Part shown: positions 27,048 to 37,274 of the stretch, one piece after another | Position numbering within the stretch: position 1 is the first letter of the stretch | Layout: every line of letters starts with the position of its first letter | From: Fimbriimonadaceae bacterium | GTDB taxonomy: Bacteria; Armatimonadota; Fimbriimonadia; Fimbriimonadales; Fimbriimonadaceae | Direction: 5' to 3' | Assembly: GCA_019694835.1 (NCBI GenBank) | Contig: JAIBBE010000016.1 | Coordinates: 124,001-188,000, forward strand | Length of the DNA stretch: 64,000 nt | Program-made: the position numbers and the translations under genes | The notes under the pieces: model-generated | What the model saw: the letters and a program-made list of their open reading frames with translations, nothing else | Database searches by the model: none | What the model was told of the DNA's origin: nothing

Positions 27048-27563
27048 TTACTTGGCCAGAGCGCGCTCGATCGACGCAAGCAGGGCTTTATCGTCCGGCT
27101 TCGTCTTCGGGGTAAACCTCTCGACCGTCGTCCCATCCTTGTGGATCAGGAACTTGGCGAAGTTCCACTCGATCTCATCGGCCCGGCCGCTCTTTTCGAT
27201 CAGCCACGCATAAAGCGGCGACTTCTCCTTGCCCGTGACCGTGATCTTCGAGAACATGGGGAAGGTGACTTTGTACGTGCCAGTGCAGAACTGCTTGATC
27301 TCTGCGTTCGTACCCGGCTCCTGGCCGTTGAAGTCGTTCGCCGGGAACCCGAGAACGATGAAGCCCAGGTCCTTGTAGCGCTGGTAGAGCGCCTCGAGTC
27401 CCTCGTACTGAGGGGTCAGGCCGCACTTGCTCGCCGTGTTGACGACCAGCACGACCTTGCCCTTGTACGCCTTGAACGAAGTCGTCTTCCCATCGATGTT
27501 CGGCATCGAAAAGTCCGAGAAGGCACCCGCCGTAACGAGCGCCGCAGCAATCATGGCAACCAT
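27048..27563 (-). CDS. Exported glutathione-peroxidase-type peroxidase
   Basis: A 171-residue peroxidase of the GPx family, with a signal-like N-terminus (MVAMIAAALVTAGAFS). The peroxidatic Cys is in VNTASKCGLTPQYEGLE, the Gln in GFPANDFNGQEPG, the Trp-Asn pair in EWNFAKFL. Cys rather than selenocysteine is used, and most bacterial members take electrons from thioredoxin. The ATG 27563 lies six bases after TACAAT; a longer frame adds only arginine-rich residues. Reduces organic or hydrogen peroxide in the envelope if the signal is used. It lies 28 bases after the DUF4177 gene. Confidence 0.88.
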   Translation of the reverse strand: MVAMIAAALVTAGAFSDFSMPNIDGKTTSFKAYKGKVVLVVNTASKCGLTPQYEGLEALYQRYKDLGFIVLGFPANDFNGQEPGTNAEIKQFCTGTYKVTFPMFSKITVTGKEKSPLYAWLIEKSGRADEIEWNFAKFLIHKDGTTVERFTPKTKPDDKALLASIERALAK

Positions 27564-27569
27564 GTCTCT

Positions 27570-27575
27570 ATTGTA
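27570..27575 (-). promoter_or_regulatory. Leaderless-type -10 of the peroxidase gene
   Basis: TACAAT, six bases, then ATG 27563. Confidence 0.55.
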
Positions 27576-27591
27576 CGGGGTCGGACCGGTC

Positions 27592-28044
27592 TCAGTCTTT
27601 CTTTTCGGGCGGTGAAACCGAGACTTCGCCGATCTTTCGCTTAAAAACGAAGCGGACGTTCGTGCGAACCCCAATCTCCTCGGCGGAAGCGTCGTTGTAG
27701 GCGTAAGTCGAAACGAGTTCCCAGCCCGCATCGCCAAGCGCCTTGAAGACCGTGTTCTTCAGTTCCGCCTCGCGCGCCATCCCCGCCATGACCGCCTGCT
27801 GCCGCATACGAAGGCCTTCCGGATCGTTTCGCGACCGCTCGTTCGTGCCGGTGATGAGTTCGAGCGACTCCACCCGATACTCCCAGCGCGGATTGCTGAC
27901 GCCCCCTTTCTGCTGGTTGGTGGCTTGGGCCGGTTGCCCCGCAGGTGTCGTCGGTGCGCCCGTAGATCCGCCCTGCGCCCAGATGAGGACTGCGGTGGCT
28001 CCGACGAACACCGCCGCGACGACTCGCATGATGATCTTCTCCAT
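27592..28044 (-). CDS. DUF4177-like exported protein
   Basis: A 150-residue protein with a signal/anchor (MRVVAAVFVGATAVLIWAQ) and a Thr/Gln/Pro-rich linker. Its core (RWEYRVESLEL, then KALGDAGWELVSTYAYND and VRFVFKRK) fits the DUF4177 pattern of W-E-Y-x-V ... G-A-x-G-W-E-L-V. Function is unknown for the family. ATG 28044 has TATCAT six bases upstream. The peroxidase gene follows it on the same strand. Confidence 0.72.
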   Translation of the reverse strand: MEKIIMRVVAAVFVGATAVLIWAQGGSTGAPTTPAGQPAQATNQQKGGVSNPRWEYRVESLELITGTNERSRNDPEGLRMRQQAVMAGMAREAELKNTVFKALGDAGWELVSTYAYNDASAEEIGVRTNVRFVFKRKIGEVSVSPPEKKD

Positions 28045-28050
28045 ATCGCC

Positions 28051-28056
28051 ATGATA
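28051..28056 (-). promoter_or_regulatory. Leaderless-type -10 of the DUF4177-like gene
   Basis: TATCAT, six bases, then ATG 28044. Confidence 0.5.
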
Positions 28057-28192
28057 CGCGGAATCTATAGTGGAAAGGCGTTGGCAGAGAAAATCTGAAA
28101 AAGCCAGATCAAGCCGCACCAATCGGGCGAACCTCACGCAAGTTTGGCGGCAACGCCCGCTCATCGCGATCTCAAGCCTGCATCAACGTCTC

Positions 28193-28456
28193 TTAGCCAA
28201 ACAAACTATCGAAATCGTTATGAGAGCCAATCCAGACCCAAACAACTGTGTCGCCGTCACGTTTGCCCACGGCGCGGATATTGAGCGTGGCACGGACCGA
28301 CCAGAGGTCGCGGTGGCCGGAGAGTTTCTTGAAGCGTAGCGAGTTATGCCCTGGGTCTTCTGCAAAGAGGCGATAGGCGCGCTGGGCGGCCTGTTGGTCG
28401 GCTGCGCTCAGCACCGACATTGAGCGCCAGAAGCTAGGCGTGACCCGGGACTTCAA
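28193..28456 (-). CDS. RelE/ParE-like toxin (second copy)
   Basis: An 87-residue toxin of the same subfamily as the one at 19120: LRFKKLSGHRDLWSVRATLNIRAVG, in part LWSVRATLNIRAVG, and VVWVWIGSHNDFDSLF match position for position. It overlaps the antitoxin gene upstream by four bases. As with the first copy, the cellular target (mRNA or gyrase) is not decided by sequence. Confidence 0.8.
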   Translation of the reverse strand: MKSRVTPSFWRSMSVLSAADQQAAQRAYRLFAEDPGHNSLRFKKLSGHRDLWSVRATLNIRAVGKRDGDTVVWVWIGSHNDFDSLFG

Positions 28457-28671
28457 AGCTGATCAAAATCCAAGGGTTCGCTCCCCTCTGCCACAGCGTC
28501 GCGCACGAAAGTGTCAAGTTTGGGGTGCCCGCCGGGATTGGCGATGATTCGTTCCCACGCATCGTCATCGTGCTTGGCGAGCAGGAATCGAGCGAAGTCC
28601 GCGACTTCGGCGCGTTCACGCTCCGGCAGCGCTTCACAGATTCGAATAAGATCCTGTGTCTCGTTGCTCAT
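28453..28671 (-). CDS. Putative antitoxin (second toxin pair)
   Basis: A 72-residue acidic helical protein (EALPERERAEVADFARFLLAKHDDD...). The LPERERAEVADFARFLL segment resembles DUF2281-type antitoxins. It differs clearly from the antitoxin at 19410 although the partner toxins are close relatives. The four-base overlap with the toxin and antitoxin-first order support the call. Confidence 0.7.
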   Translation of the reverse strand: MSNETQDLIRICEALPERERAEVADFARFLLAKHDDDAWERIIANPGGHPKLDTFVRDAVAEGSEPLDFDQL

Positions 28672-28819
28672 GCAGAAATGTTACCCCGGTGACTGGAGAC
28701 TCCAATGTTTTCGAGTGCCCCATCGCTCCGACGGGTCCAGTCGAAACCAGCCGGTAAGCCGCCTGATCTTGAGCCGTCCCAAACGGTGTTAAGAAGGTTG
28801 GGCGGGCCAATTCGCCTCC

Positions 28820-30481
<1,662 letters not shown>

Positions 30482-30601
30482 TATCCCTACAGACGCACTC
30501 TCGCGCTCGGACGGCGCAGGTCGAGGGTTAAGGTTTCGTTGTCTCCGCATGGATTGTACGACGAATTTCGGCTGGCAGGGTGGGCATGGGCCTGGGACCA
30601 G

Positions 30602-30780
30602 TAATGTACTTTCGCCGTCCCGGCGAATCCGGCAAGCATTTTCGCCGTCCCGGCGATTCCCTAGCTCTCAATCATCAAACAGCTCCGGCCGCACCTCCTG
30701 CATTAGGGACCTACACGGACGCCCGGATTCGCCGAGACGGCGAAAGTACAGGTTGGATCGCCGGGACGGCGAAGGTACAT
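30602..30780. repeat. Cluster of four REP-like elements
   Basis: Cores at 30613-30625 and 30643-30655 (minus orientation), and 30730-30742 (CGCCGAGACGGCG, one change) and 30759-30771 (plus orientation). The two orientations face each other around a 75-base centre, like the single pair at 26877-27043 but doubled. The cluster fills most of the 303-base gap upstream of the Ycf45-type gene; nothing else is seen there. Confidence 0.88.
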
Positions 30781-30784
30781 TGGG

Positions 30785-31855
30785 TCAGGGGAAGGTGGGT
30801 TCGTTGGGGCGTGGCATGCGCTGAGCGACGGGCAAGAGCACGGGGAAGGGACCGTGGGGTTCGGTTTGATACCAATAAGCCGTACTCGAATAGTCGTTCA
30901 TCAGCTTATTCGCGTGGCCATGCTCGATCGTCACCCGGATGCTCTCACGAAAACGAACAGGATCCTCGATATGATAACGATACATCGAGTTCTTTCCTTT
31001 CCAATTCCAATCTTTGTTGCCGCTGTAATGATGCACTCCATGATAGGGTGCGCAGTACTCGGTGCGTGGGCAAAATGCGGTATTGAAATAGTCCTCAGTA
31101 CCCGTCCCATGCAAACTCGGCGGCCAAGGTTCGCCGTCGATAAAGATCATATCATCGCCTTCGCCATACCAGTCATTGCCCTGCCGCTCGAAGCAATCTA
31201 CATTGAGATTGCATCCAACGTAAATGCCGTTGCCAACAGCATCGAGAATGACATAATTATCATCGCCGGTAACGTTCGGTCGTCGTGACCAAATATCCCA
31301 TATATTGTCGTTATTCAGCCGCTCGGTTAGCCAGCCTTCTGTCGGATTCTCTCTTCGCCACTGCGCATGAAAACGTGCGACTTCTGGTCCGTGCTGTCGA
31401 TCGTATTCCTCATAATCAATGTAGAAATACAAGTTACATTGCTGCTCGGAATCGCTGTGAATTGAAATTCGTGCGGCATCGAAAGGCATCGGCCACCAAC
31501 AGTTCATCCCCCGACCATCCTGCGGACTCATCTGCAGCGGCATGGAGATGAAGTTCTTAAACAATCCGTGCCCGATCCCGAAGAAGTCACCCAGAGGAAC
31601 TTCGATGCTCGGCGCAGCCTCTCCGTCCCACCAAGCCCTCAGAATCAAGCGTCGCGGGAATTCGTCGTCGTTGCCGACGGTCATCCAAATGTGCTTGATG
31701 CAGCCCGGTTGCTGGGTGTCCAGAAGCGTGGTCTCTTGGCCGGGTTCGAGGACCCACCAGTCGCTGTTGTTGCCAGCGCGATCGAAGCTGCTGGCGCGGC
31801 GCGAACGATAGTCACGGAGGGTGGGGAGGCTGCCGAGAGTGGTGCATCCGATCAT
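30785..31855 (-). CDS. DUF2961 protein (glycoside hydrolase family 172)
   Basis: A 356-residue protein of the DUF2961/GH172 family, whose characterised members hydrolyse fructofuranosides or arabinofuranosides. Family signatures are RSRRASSFDRAGNNSDWW at the N-terminus, CIKHIWMTVG, PLGDFFGIGHG, NCWWPMPF and HGTGTEDYFNTAFCP. Start ATG 31855 is chosen because the family begins close to the SSFDR motif and because a longer start would run into the divergent gene at 31932. No secretion signal is seen with this start. The substrate in this organism is unknown; no transporter is adjacent. Confidence 0.88.
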   Translation of the reverse strand: MIGCTTLGSLPTLRDYRSRRASSFDRAGNNSDWWVLEPGQETTLLDTQQPGCIKHIWMTVGNDDEFPRRLILRAWWDGEAAPSIEVPLGDFFGIGHGLFKNFISMPLQMSPQDGRGMNCWWPMPFDAARISIHSDSEQQCNLYFYIDYEEYDRQHGPEVARFHAQWRRENPTEGWLTERLNNDNIWDIWSRRPNVTGDDNYVILDAVGNGIYVGCNLNVDCFERQGNDWYGEGDDMIFIDGEPWPPSLHGTGTEDYFNTAFCPRTEYCAPYHGVHHYSGNKDWNWKGKNSMYRYHIEDPVRFRESIRVTIEHGHANKLMNDYSSTAYWYQTEPHGPFPVLLPVAQRMPRPNEPTFP

Positions 31856-31919
31856 GAGAGCCAGTTTGGCACGCTCGGCGGCGAATGAAGATTGTTCCTG
31901 TTTCGCGTAAAAATACCGA

Positions 31920-31925
31920 TAGAAT
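31920..31925 (+). promoter_or_regulatory. Leaderless-type -10 of the repeat-rich lipoprotein gene
   Basis: TAGAAT, six bases, then ATG 31932. Confidence 0.5.
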
Positions 31926-31931
31926 GAGCAG

Positions 31932-33401
31932 ATGAGACGTTCAGTGCCTCTACTCGTGTTCTTTGCGTTCGTGCTGGTCATTGGTTGCGGAGGCACCGGG
32001 GCCGGGGGCGGAGGATTTACTCAGACCGGTGGTGCGTCAGGCGGCAACACCGGCGGCCTGACCACGGGGGGCAACACCAACGGCGGCACGAACACGGGTG
32101 GGGCCACGAGCACCAATGGCTCCGATTCGTCCGGTAACTCGAGCGGAACCGACGGGGGGACTACAGGGGCAAACAACGGCACAACTTCGGCCGGCACGGA
32201 TGGTGGCACCACTACAGCCGGTACCGACGGAGGAACGACCACCACGGGGTCGACAAATGGCTCAACAACCTCGGGAACGGATGGCGGCACCACCACTGCT
32301 GGCACCGACGGTGGCACGACGACCACGACGGGTTCGACGGATGGCTCGACGACCTCCGGCACGGATGGCGGCACGACCACGACGACCGGCTCGACGAGCG
32401 GCACCACCACGTCGGGCACGGATGGGGGAACGACCGGCAGCACAAATGGTTCGACCACCGGCACCACTGGGGGAACCTCGGGCGGCGGCATGCCAGACCT
32501 CGGACCGAATGCCGACATGAACGGGGCAAGGCCGTTCCCCGAGGACAACCCGTGGAATACCCCGATTGACCAAGAGCCCGTCGACCCCAAGTCGGCGACG
32601 CTGATCGCGAGTATTGGCCTCGACGAGCCGTTCCATCCTGACTTCGGAGCGAACTGGAATGGAGGTCCCTTTGGCATTCCCTATGTCGTCGTATCCGGGT
32701 CACAAGCCAAATCCGCCGTCACGTTCGACTACGCGGATGAGAGCGACGCGGGTCCCTACCCCATTCCCCCGAATCCGCCGATCGAAAATGGGGGAGACCG
32801 CCACATCCTCATGATCGACCGCGACAACTGGGCACTCTACGAGCTTTACGCTGCGGAGAAAACAGGAAGCCAGTGGCACGCGGGATCAGGGGCGATTTGG
32901 CAACTCGACTCGAATGCGCTCCGTCCGCCCTATTGGACTTCTGCCGATGCCGCAGGCCTGCCAATCTTCCCTGGCCTCGTGCGCTTCGACGAGGTTCAGC
33001 GAGGTGAGATCGCCCACGCCCTGCGTTTCACCGCAGAGCGCACGCGGCGTGCTTTCGTCTATCCGGCGAGGCACTACGCCAGCAGCGACACGAGCGCCAA
33101 TCTGCCGCCGATGGGTATGCGGGTTCGTCTCAAAGCGAGCGTGGACATCTCGGGCTATTCGGCCTCTAATCAAGTGATCCTGCGAGCGCTCAAGAAGTAC
33201 GGCATGTTCTTGGCCGACAATGGCTCCAACTGGTTCGTTTCCGGTGCGCCCGATTCGCGTTGGAATGACGACGATCTGAATGAGCTCAAGAGCCTGCGCG
33301 GGCGGGATTTCGAAGTCGTAAAGATGGGCGACATTACGGTAGGCGGTCGCTATGGTCGGCCCTCTGAGCGTGCCTTCCCGGTCCGGGGTCGCAGGAGCTA
33401 G
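31932..33401 (+). CDS. Gly-Thr repeat lipoprotein with a conserved C-terminal domain
   Basis: A 489-residue exported lipoprotein (lipobox VIGC at about residue 20). Residues ~22-190 are an extreme low-complexity region of units such as GTDGGTTTAGTDGGTTTTG, likely a flexible stalk lifting the rest from the membrane. The C-terminal ~290 residues form a compact domain shared by many secreted bacterial proteins of unknown function: PWNTPIDQEPVDPKS, YADESDAGPYPIPPNPPIE, GSGAIWQLDSNALRP, GLPIFPGLVRFDE and ILRALKKYGMFLADNGSNW. No catalytic residues can be named with confidence. The ATG is placed six bases after TAGAAT. Confidence 0.82.
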   Translation: MRRSVPLLVFFAFVLVIGCGGTGAGGGGFTQTGGASGGNTGGLTTGGNTNGGTNTGGATSTNGSDSSGNSSGTDGGTTGANNGTTSAGTDGGTTTAGTDGGTTTTGSTNGSTTSGTDGGTTTAGTDGGTTTTTGSTDGSTTSGTDGGTTTTTGSTSGTTTSGTDGGTTGSTNGSTTGTTGGTSGGGMPDLGPNADMNGARPFPEDNPWNTPIDQEPVDPKSATLIASIGLDEPFHPDFGANWNGGPFGIPYVVVSGSQAKSAVTFDYADESDAGPYPIPPNPPIENGGDRHILMIDRDNWALYELYAAEKTGSQWHAGSGAIWQLDSNALRPPYWTSADAAGLPIFPGLVRFDEVQRGEIAHALRFTAERTRRAFVYPARHYASSDTSANLPPMGMRVRLKASVDISGYSASNQVILRALKKYGMFLADNGSNWFVSGAPDSRWNDDDLNELKSLRGRDFEVVKMGDITVGGRYGRPSERAFPVRGRRS

Positions 33402-33489
33402 CAACGAACCCTCGCGGCTCTGTGCGGGCCAACGGGTTGGACCTCGTTCGAGTAGAATCAAATGAAGTCCAACCTGAGGCAAAACACCC

Positions 33490-34635
33490 ATGAGTGCAAC
33501 TGCATACCCCAACTACAGCCCCGGTCTCGAAGGCGTCATCGGCGGCGTCACTGCGATTTCTGAAATCGATTCCGACCGCAGCAGCCTCGTCTATCGAGGC
33601 ATCGATGTCCACGATCTCGCCGAGAAGGGCAGCTTCGAGGAGACGGCGTACCTCCTGATCTACGGCAAGCTCCCCAACGCAGCTGAGCTTGAGAATTTCC
33701 GCGAAACCATCGGTCGCGAGCGCAACGTGCCGCAGGAAGTCTACACGGCCCTCAAGCAGCTTCCGACGACGACCCACCCGATGGACATGATCCGCACGGC
33801 ATTCTCGGTGGTCGCTTCGTTCGACCCCGATTACGAAGCGGACAACCTGGACCATGACGCCAACGTACGCAAGGCAGTGCGAATCCTCGCCAAGGCGGGA
33901 ACGATGGTCGCCAACGGGCACCGCATTCGCCAAGGTCTTGAGCCCATCGCGGGCAAGCCCGAGCACAGCATCGCTCAGAACTTTCTTTACATCATGGGCG
34001 GCGGTGTCGAGCCTGATCCTTACACGGTCACGGTTATGGATGCCTCGCTCACGCTCTACGCAGAGCACGGCTACAACGCTTCGACCTTCGCCTGCCGCGT
34101 CTGTGTGGCCACCCTTAGCGACCTCTACAGTGGCATCGTGACCGGCATCGGCGGCCTCGAGGGCCGCCTGCACGGCGGTGCCAACGAGGAAGCGATGTAC
34201 ATGCTTCAAGAGATCGGTTCGCCCGAGAATGCGGAGGCTTGGATCCGCGACGCACTGGCCACCAAGAAGAAGATCATGGGCTTTGGCCATCGCGAGTACA
34301 AGAAGGGCGACAGCCGCGCGATGTACCTGACCCAAGTCGGCAAGGAGATTGGCCGTCGAAAGGGCGACACGAAGTGGGGCGACATCGCCGACATCCTGGA
34401 GCGGGTGATGTTGGAAGAGAAGAATCTCTATCCGAACGTCGACTTCCCAGCCGCCTATGCCTACTTCCTGCTTGGCATCCCGATCGACCTGTATACCCCG
34501 ATCTTCGTGATCGCGCGCGTCTCTGGGTGGAGCGCCCACGCTATCGAGCAGCTCGACAACAACCGCCTGATCCGGCCGAAGTGCATCTACGAAGGCCCGA
34601 CCCACGCCCCGTTCATCCCGATCGCGGAGCGCTGA
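33490..34635 (+). CDS. gltA: Citrate synthase
   Basis: Condenses acetyl-CoA with oxaloacetate in the TCA cycle. The 381-residue sequence has the three catalytic residues H228 (GRLHGGANEEA), H267 (GFGHREYKKGDSRA) and D318 (VDFPAAYAY), and the N-terminal GLEGVIGGVTAIS of the short citrate synthase group. 2-Methylcitrate synthase is a close relative and cannot be excluded by sequence alone, but no other methylcitrate-cycle genes are nearby. A -10 like TAGAAT lies about 30 bases before the ATG and CCTGAGG forms the ribosome-binding site. A perfect-stem terminator follows. Confidence 0.93.
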   Translation: MSATAYPNYSPGLEGVIGGVTAISEIDSDRSSLVYRGIDVHDLAEKGSFEETAYLLIYGKLPNAAELENFRETIGRERNVPQEVYTALKQLPTTTHPMDMIRTAFSVVASFDPDYEADNLDHDANVRKAVRILAKAGTMVANGHRIRQGLEPIAGKPEHSIAQNFLYIMGGGVEPDPYTVTVMDASLTLYAEHGYNASTFACRVCVATLSDLYSGIVTGIGGLEGRLHGGANEEAMYMLQEIGSPENAEAWIRDALATKKKIMGFGHREYKKGDSRAMYLTQVGKEIGRRKGDTKWGDIADILERVMLEEKNLYPNVDFPAAYAYFLLGIPIDLYTPIFVIARVSGWSAHAIEQLDNNRLIRPKCIYEGPTHAPFIPIAER

Positions 34636-34650
34636 TCGTCCTGGATTAAA

Positions 34651-34690
34651 GGAGGCCGGGGTGCTAAGAGCACCCCGGCCTCCTTGTGTT
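34651..34690 (+). terminator. Intrinsic terminator after citrate synthase
   Basis: Perfect 15-base stem (34651-34665 with 34669-34683) and loop AAG, followed by TTGTGTTT. Confidence 0.9.
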
Positions 34691-34746
34691 TAGCGCGATC
34701 ACTAGACGTTGCCGCCGAACATATCACTGGACACGTATGTTTTATC

Positions 34747-35229
34747 ATGCTACTCACCACCCTATTGGGAACCGCGCTTATCGTCACGCCGCTTGATTCT
34801 TCGGATTTCGTTCTCTTCGAGTCCGACAAGTACTCCTTCGAGGTCCCTCGGGGTTGGTCGGTCGGCAAGGAAACTCCTTGGGGCGCACGTGACATCACCA
34901 CCAAGTCGGATTCCGGCAAGTTCGGCGCGATGACGGCTGGGCCTACGCAAGCCAGTTGGGACGAGCTGTATCAGACCAGTCTTTACTTCATCAAGCGCGA
35001 GGGAAAGGGTAAGGAGACTCCGTACCGGCTTGGCAAGTCCAAGCAGGGCTACGCCACGATGAGTTTCGAAGTCGTCAATCCTGAAGGCTTTGCCGACCGG
35101 CGCTATGTCCTGCTGAAAGCGGAGAGTGGCCTTGCTCTCGCGCTCTCTGTGAAGATTCCGGGGAAGAGCCAAGAGAAGGAGTACGCGCAGATGTTCCGAC
35201 ACATGGTTGACACCGCGAAGTTCAAATAA
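34747..35229 (+). CDS. Secreted hypothetical protein
   Basis: A 160-residue protein with a signal peptide (MLLTTLLGTALIVTPLDS). The mature part starts FVLFESDKYSFEVPRGW and continues through TTKSDSGKFGAMTAGP to SGLALALSVKIPG, a beta-rich fold resembling the PsbP/DcrB-like domains that begin with a F-x-V-P-x-G-W segment; this is a resemblance only. It stands alone between two terminators, so it is a single-gene transcript. ATG 34747 is favoured over the longer reading, which would reach into the upstream terminator. Confidence 0.75.
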   Translation: MLLTTLLGTALIVTPLDSSDFVLFESDKYSFEVPRGWSVGKETPWGARDITTKSDSGKFGAMTAGPTQASWDELYQTSLYFIKREGKGKETPYRLGKSKQGYATMSFEVVNPEGFADRRYVLLKAESGLALALSVKIPGKSQEKEYAQMFRHMVDTAKFK

Positions 35230-35257
35230 GGCATTCTGCTTCGCTGGCGATCGTCCA

Positions 35258-35320
35258 GAATGGCCCTCGACATCGTGTCGAGGGCCATTCCATAGTTCCT
35301 CTGTATTTTTGCGGGTACGA
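35258..35320 (+). terminator. Intrinsic terminator
   Basis: Perfect 15-base stem (35258-35272 with 35276-35290) and loop TCG, then a T-rich stretch ending ATTTTT, after the 34747 gene. Confidence 0.85.
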
Positions 35321-35388
35321 CACCGATTTGCAACTGTTGTAGGGCATCGTCCCGGATGCGCGTGTTAAACTCTTGGCTAGGAACTTCT

Positions 35389-36900
35389 ATGAAACGAACG
35401 CTGAGCCTTGCCCTTTCCCTTTGCTTCGCCGCTTTCGCTATGGCGGGCGCGGACTTCCGCAGTGTCGGCTCGCTTCCTGGCGGGAATGGAGCGAGTGCGC
35501 TCGGCGTATCAGGCGATGGCAACTGGGTTGTCGGGCTCTCCAACAGTTCCAGCGGAATTCAAGCGTTTCGGTGGTCGCTCACTCTGGGAATCGAGGGCTT
35601 GGGCGATCTTGATGGCGGCGCTTTCTCAAGCGTGGCCTATGGCGTTTCCCGAAATGGTCGGGTCGTGGTGGGTTCGGGCACCCGAGATGGGTATTCAGAG
35701 GCCTTCCGCTGGACGACCACGGGAGGCATGATGGGCCTGGGTGACTTATGGCCAGTCGAACCCTACGCCAGCAGTGTCGCCTATGGAGTCAGTGGGGACG
35801 GCCTCACCGTCGCGGGCACGTCCGATGTTGAAGACGGGGTCCGCGCTTTTCGGTGGCGCTCAGGCGAGGGAATGCTGGCGATCGCCGGATACCCGGGAGA
35901 CGTAACCCAATTCAGCACCCAAGGCGCTGCCGTCTCGGCAGATGGTAACTGGGTGGTGGGGGTGGGAGACAACCTGTTCAGTCAGATGGCTTTTCGCTGG
36001 AGTGGCAGTGGCCCGATCGAGGGCATTGGCTATCTGCCCGATGGCTCCTTCTCGACGGCGACGGCTTGTTCCAGTGACGGATCGGTGGTGGTTGGCTTTG
36101 GCGATGACCTCACCGGGCTGCGCGCGTTCCGCTACGTCGCTGGCGGTTCGATGCTGCCACTTCCCGAACTCGGTGCTCAGTATGGCGATTCATCCGCAAA
36201 CGGGGTCTCCGGTGATGGCACCATCGTAGTCGGCTCGACCAACGGTCCTCAGGGCGAAGTTGCGACGATCTGGACCCAAGCAACGGGCACCCAAAACCTC
36301 AAGACGGTCCTCGAAACCACCTACGGACTCAATCTCACGGGCTGGGTGCTCAACAGCGCCACCGGAATCAGCGCAGATGGCACCGTCGTCGTTGGCACCG
36401 GAGTTCAGGGAGGTCAGCCACGAGGTTGGGTCGCGAGAATGCCCAAGGCGGGTACCGTGGAGGCGGCGGTGAATCTCCTCGACTTCGGCGGAGATCCTGA
36501 ACTTCAGACGGTGGCGGTCGAATTGCGAACCCCTGGTTCATCGACTCCCGTGGAGAGCCACTCAATCCCGATCGATTCAATCGGTATGATTCGCTTCGTC
36601 ACGGCCTTGCGAGGCAACTATGACCTCGCCATCAAGGGTTCGCACTGGCTTCGGAGCGTACACCCTGTCGCGATTACGAACTCAAGCGTCACGGCCGCCC
36701 CGTTCAACCTGAGAAACGGCGATATCGACGGCGACAACGAGGTTGGAATTGCCGATTACGCGGTCTTGTCATCGGCCTACAACTCCGCACCCGGTGACCT
36801 GAACTGGTCAGCTTCTGCCGACCTGAATGGGGATGAGGCGGTCGACATTGGCGACTACAGCATCCTGAGCGCGAACTACGGACTGCTTGGCGACGACTAG
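35389..36900 (+). CDS. Secreted HAF-repeat protein with dockerin-like C-terminus
   Basis: A 503-residue secreted protein. After the signal peptide (MKRTLSLALSLCFAAFAMAGA) run about seven HAF-type repeats such as ALGVSGDGNWVVGLSNSS followed by QAFRW and GLGDL; together they probably form a beta-propeller-like domain. The C-terminus carries GDIDGDNEVGIADYAV and ADLNGDEAVDIGDYSI, the same dockerin-like pair as in the proteins at 8902 and 10391. ATG 35389 follows AGGAA by eight bases. It overlaps the convergent DCC-family gene by four bases. Function unknown. Confidence 0.85.
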   Translation: MKRTLSLALSLCFAAFAMAGADFRSVGSLPGGNGASALGVSGDGNWVVGLSNSSSGIQAFRWSLTLGIEGLGDLDGGAFSSVAYGVSRNGRVVVGSGTRDGYSEAFRWTTTGGMMGLGDLWPVEPYASSVAYGVSGDGLTVAGTSDVEDGVRAFRWRSGEGMLAIAGYPGDVTQFSTQGAAVSADGNWVVGVGDNLFSQMAFRWSGSGPIEGIGYLPDGSFSTATACSSDGSVVVGFGDDLTGLRAFRYVAGGSMLPLPELGAQYGDSSANGVSGDGTIVVGSTNGPQGEVATIWTQATGTQNLKTVLETTYGLNLTGWVLNSATGISADGTVVVGTGVQGGQPRGWVARMPKAGTVEAAVNLLDFGGDPELQTVAVELRTPGSSTPVESHSIPIDSIGMIRFVTALRGNYDLAIKGSHWLRSVHPVAITNSSVTAAPFNLRNGDIDGDNEVGIADYAVLSSAYNSAPGDLNWSASADLNGDEAVDIGDYSILSANYGLLGDD

Positions 36901-37262
36901 CGCTTCTGAGGAATCTGGCAGGCCCGGGTACCGAACCACTTGTACCGATACTTTGCCACGATGCCGTAAAGGCTCGTGGCAACCCACTTGGTGAATCGGG
37001 TCTTGGCCATCCAGCCAATCCATCGCAGATACCAGGGCGCAATGGCCATCAGTCGGAGCCACGCATCGGCCCCCTGATAGACGGTCCCATCCGCTTCGAG
37101 GACCATCGCCTGACCGTAGCCCTTTTCGATCGCGGCGGCACCCTGCAAGATATCGACCTCGAGAGGTATCTGCCCACGCTCCGCCCAGCGCTCCACTCGG
37201 AGTTTGGACGTGTGACAGAGATTGCAGCCTCCGTCGTAATAGAGCTTCCACGCTTGTGCCAC
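36897..37262 (-). CDS. DCC-family (DUF393) thiol-disulfide oxidoreductase-like protein
   Basis: A 121-residue member of DUF393, named for its D-x-x-C-x-x-C start: here YYDGGCNLCHTSKLRVE at residues 8-24. Members have a thioredoxin-like fold and are presumed redox active. It starts at GTG 37262, 12 bases after the stop of the DinB-type gene upstream. The rest (EKGYGQAMVLEADGTVYQGADAW, in part AMVLEADGTVYQGADAW) fits the family well. Confidence 0.88.
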   Translation of the reverse strand: MAQAWKLYYDGGCNLCHTSKLRVERWAERGQIPLEVDILQGAAAIEKGYGQAMVLEADGTVYQGADAWLRLMAIAPWYLRWIGWMAKTRFTKWVATSLYGIVAKYRYKWFGTRACQIPQKR

Positions 37263-37274
37263 GGCTAAAGTGTT

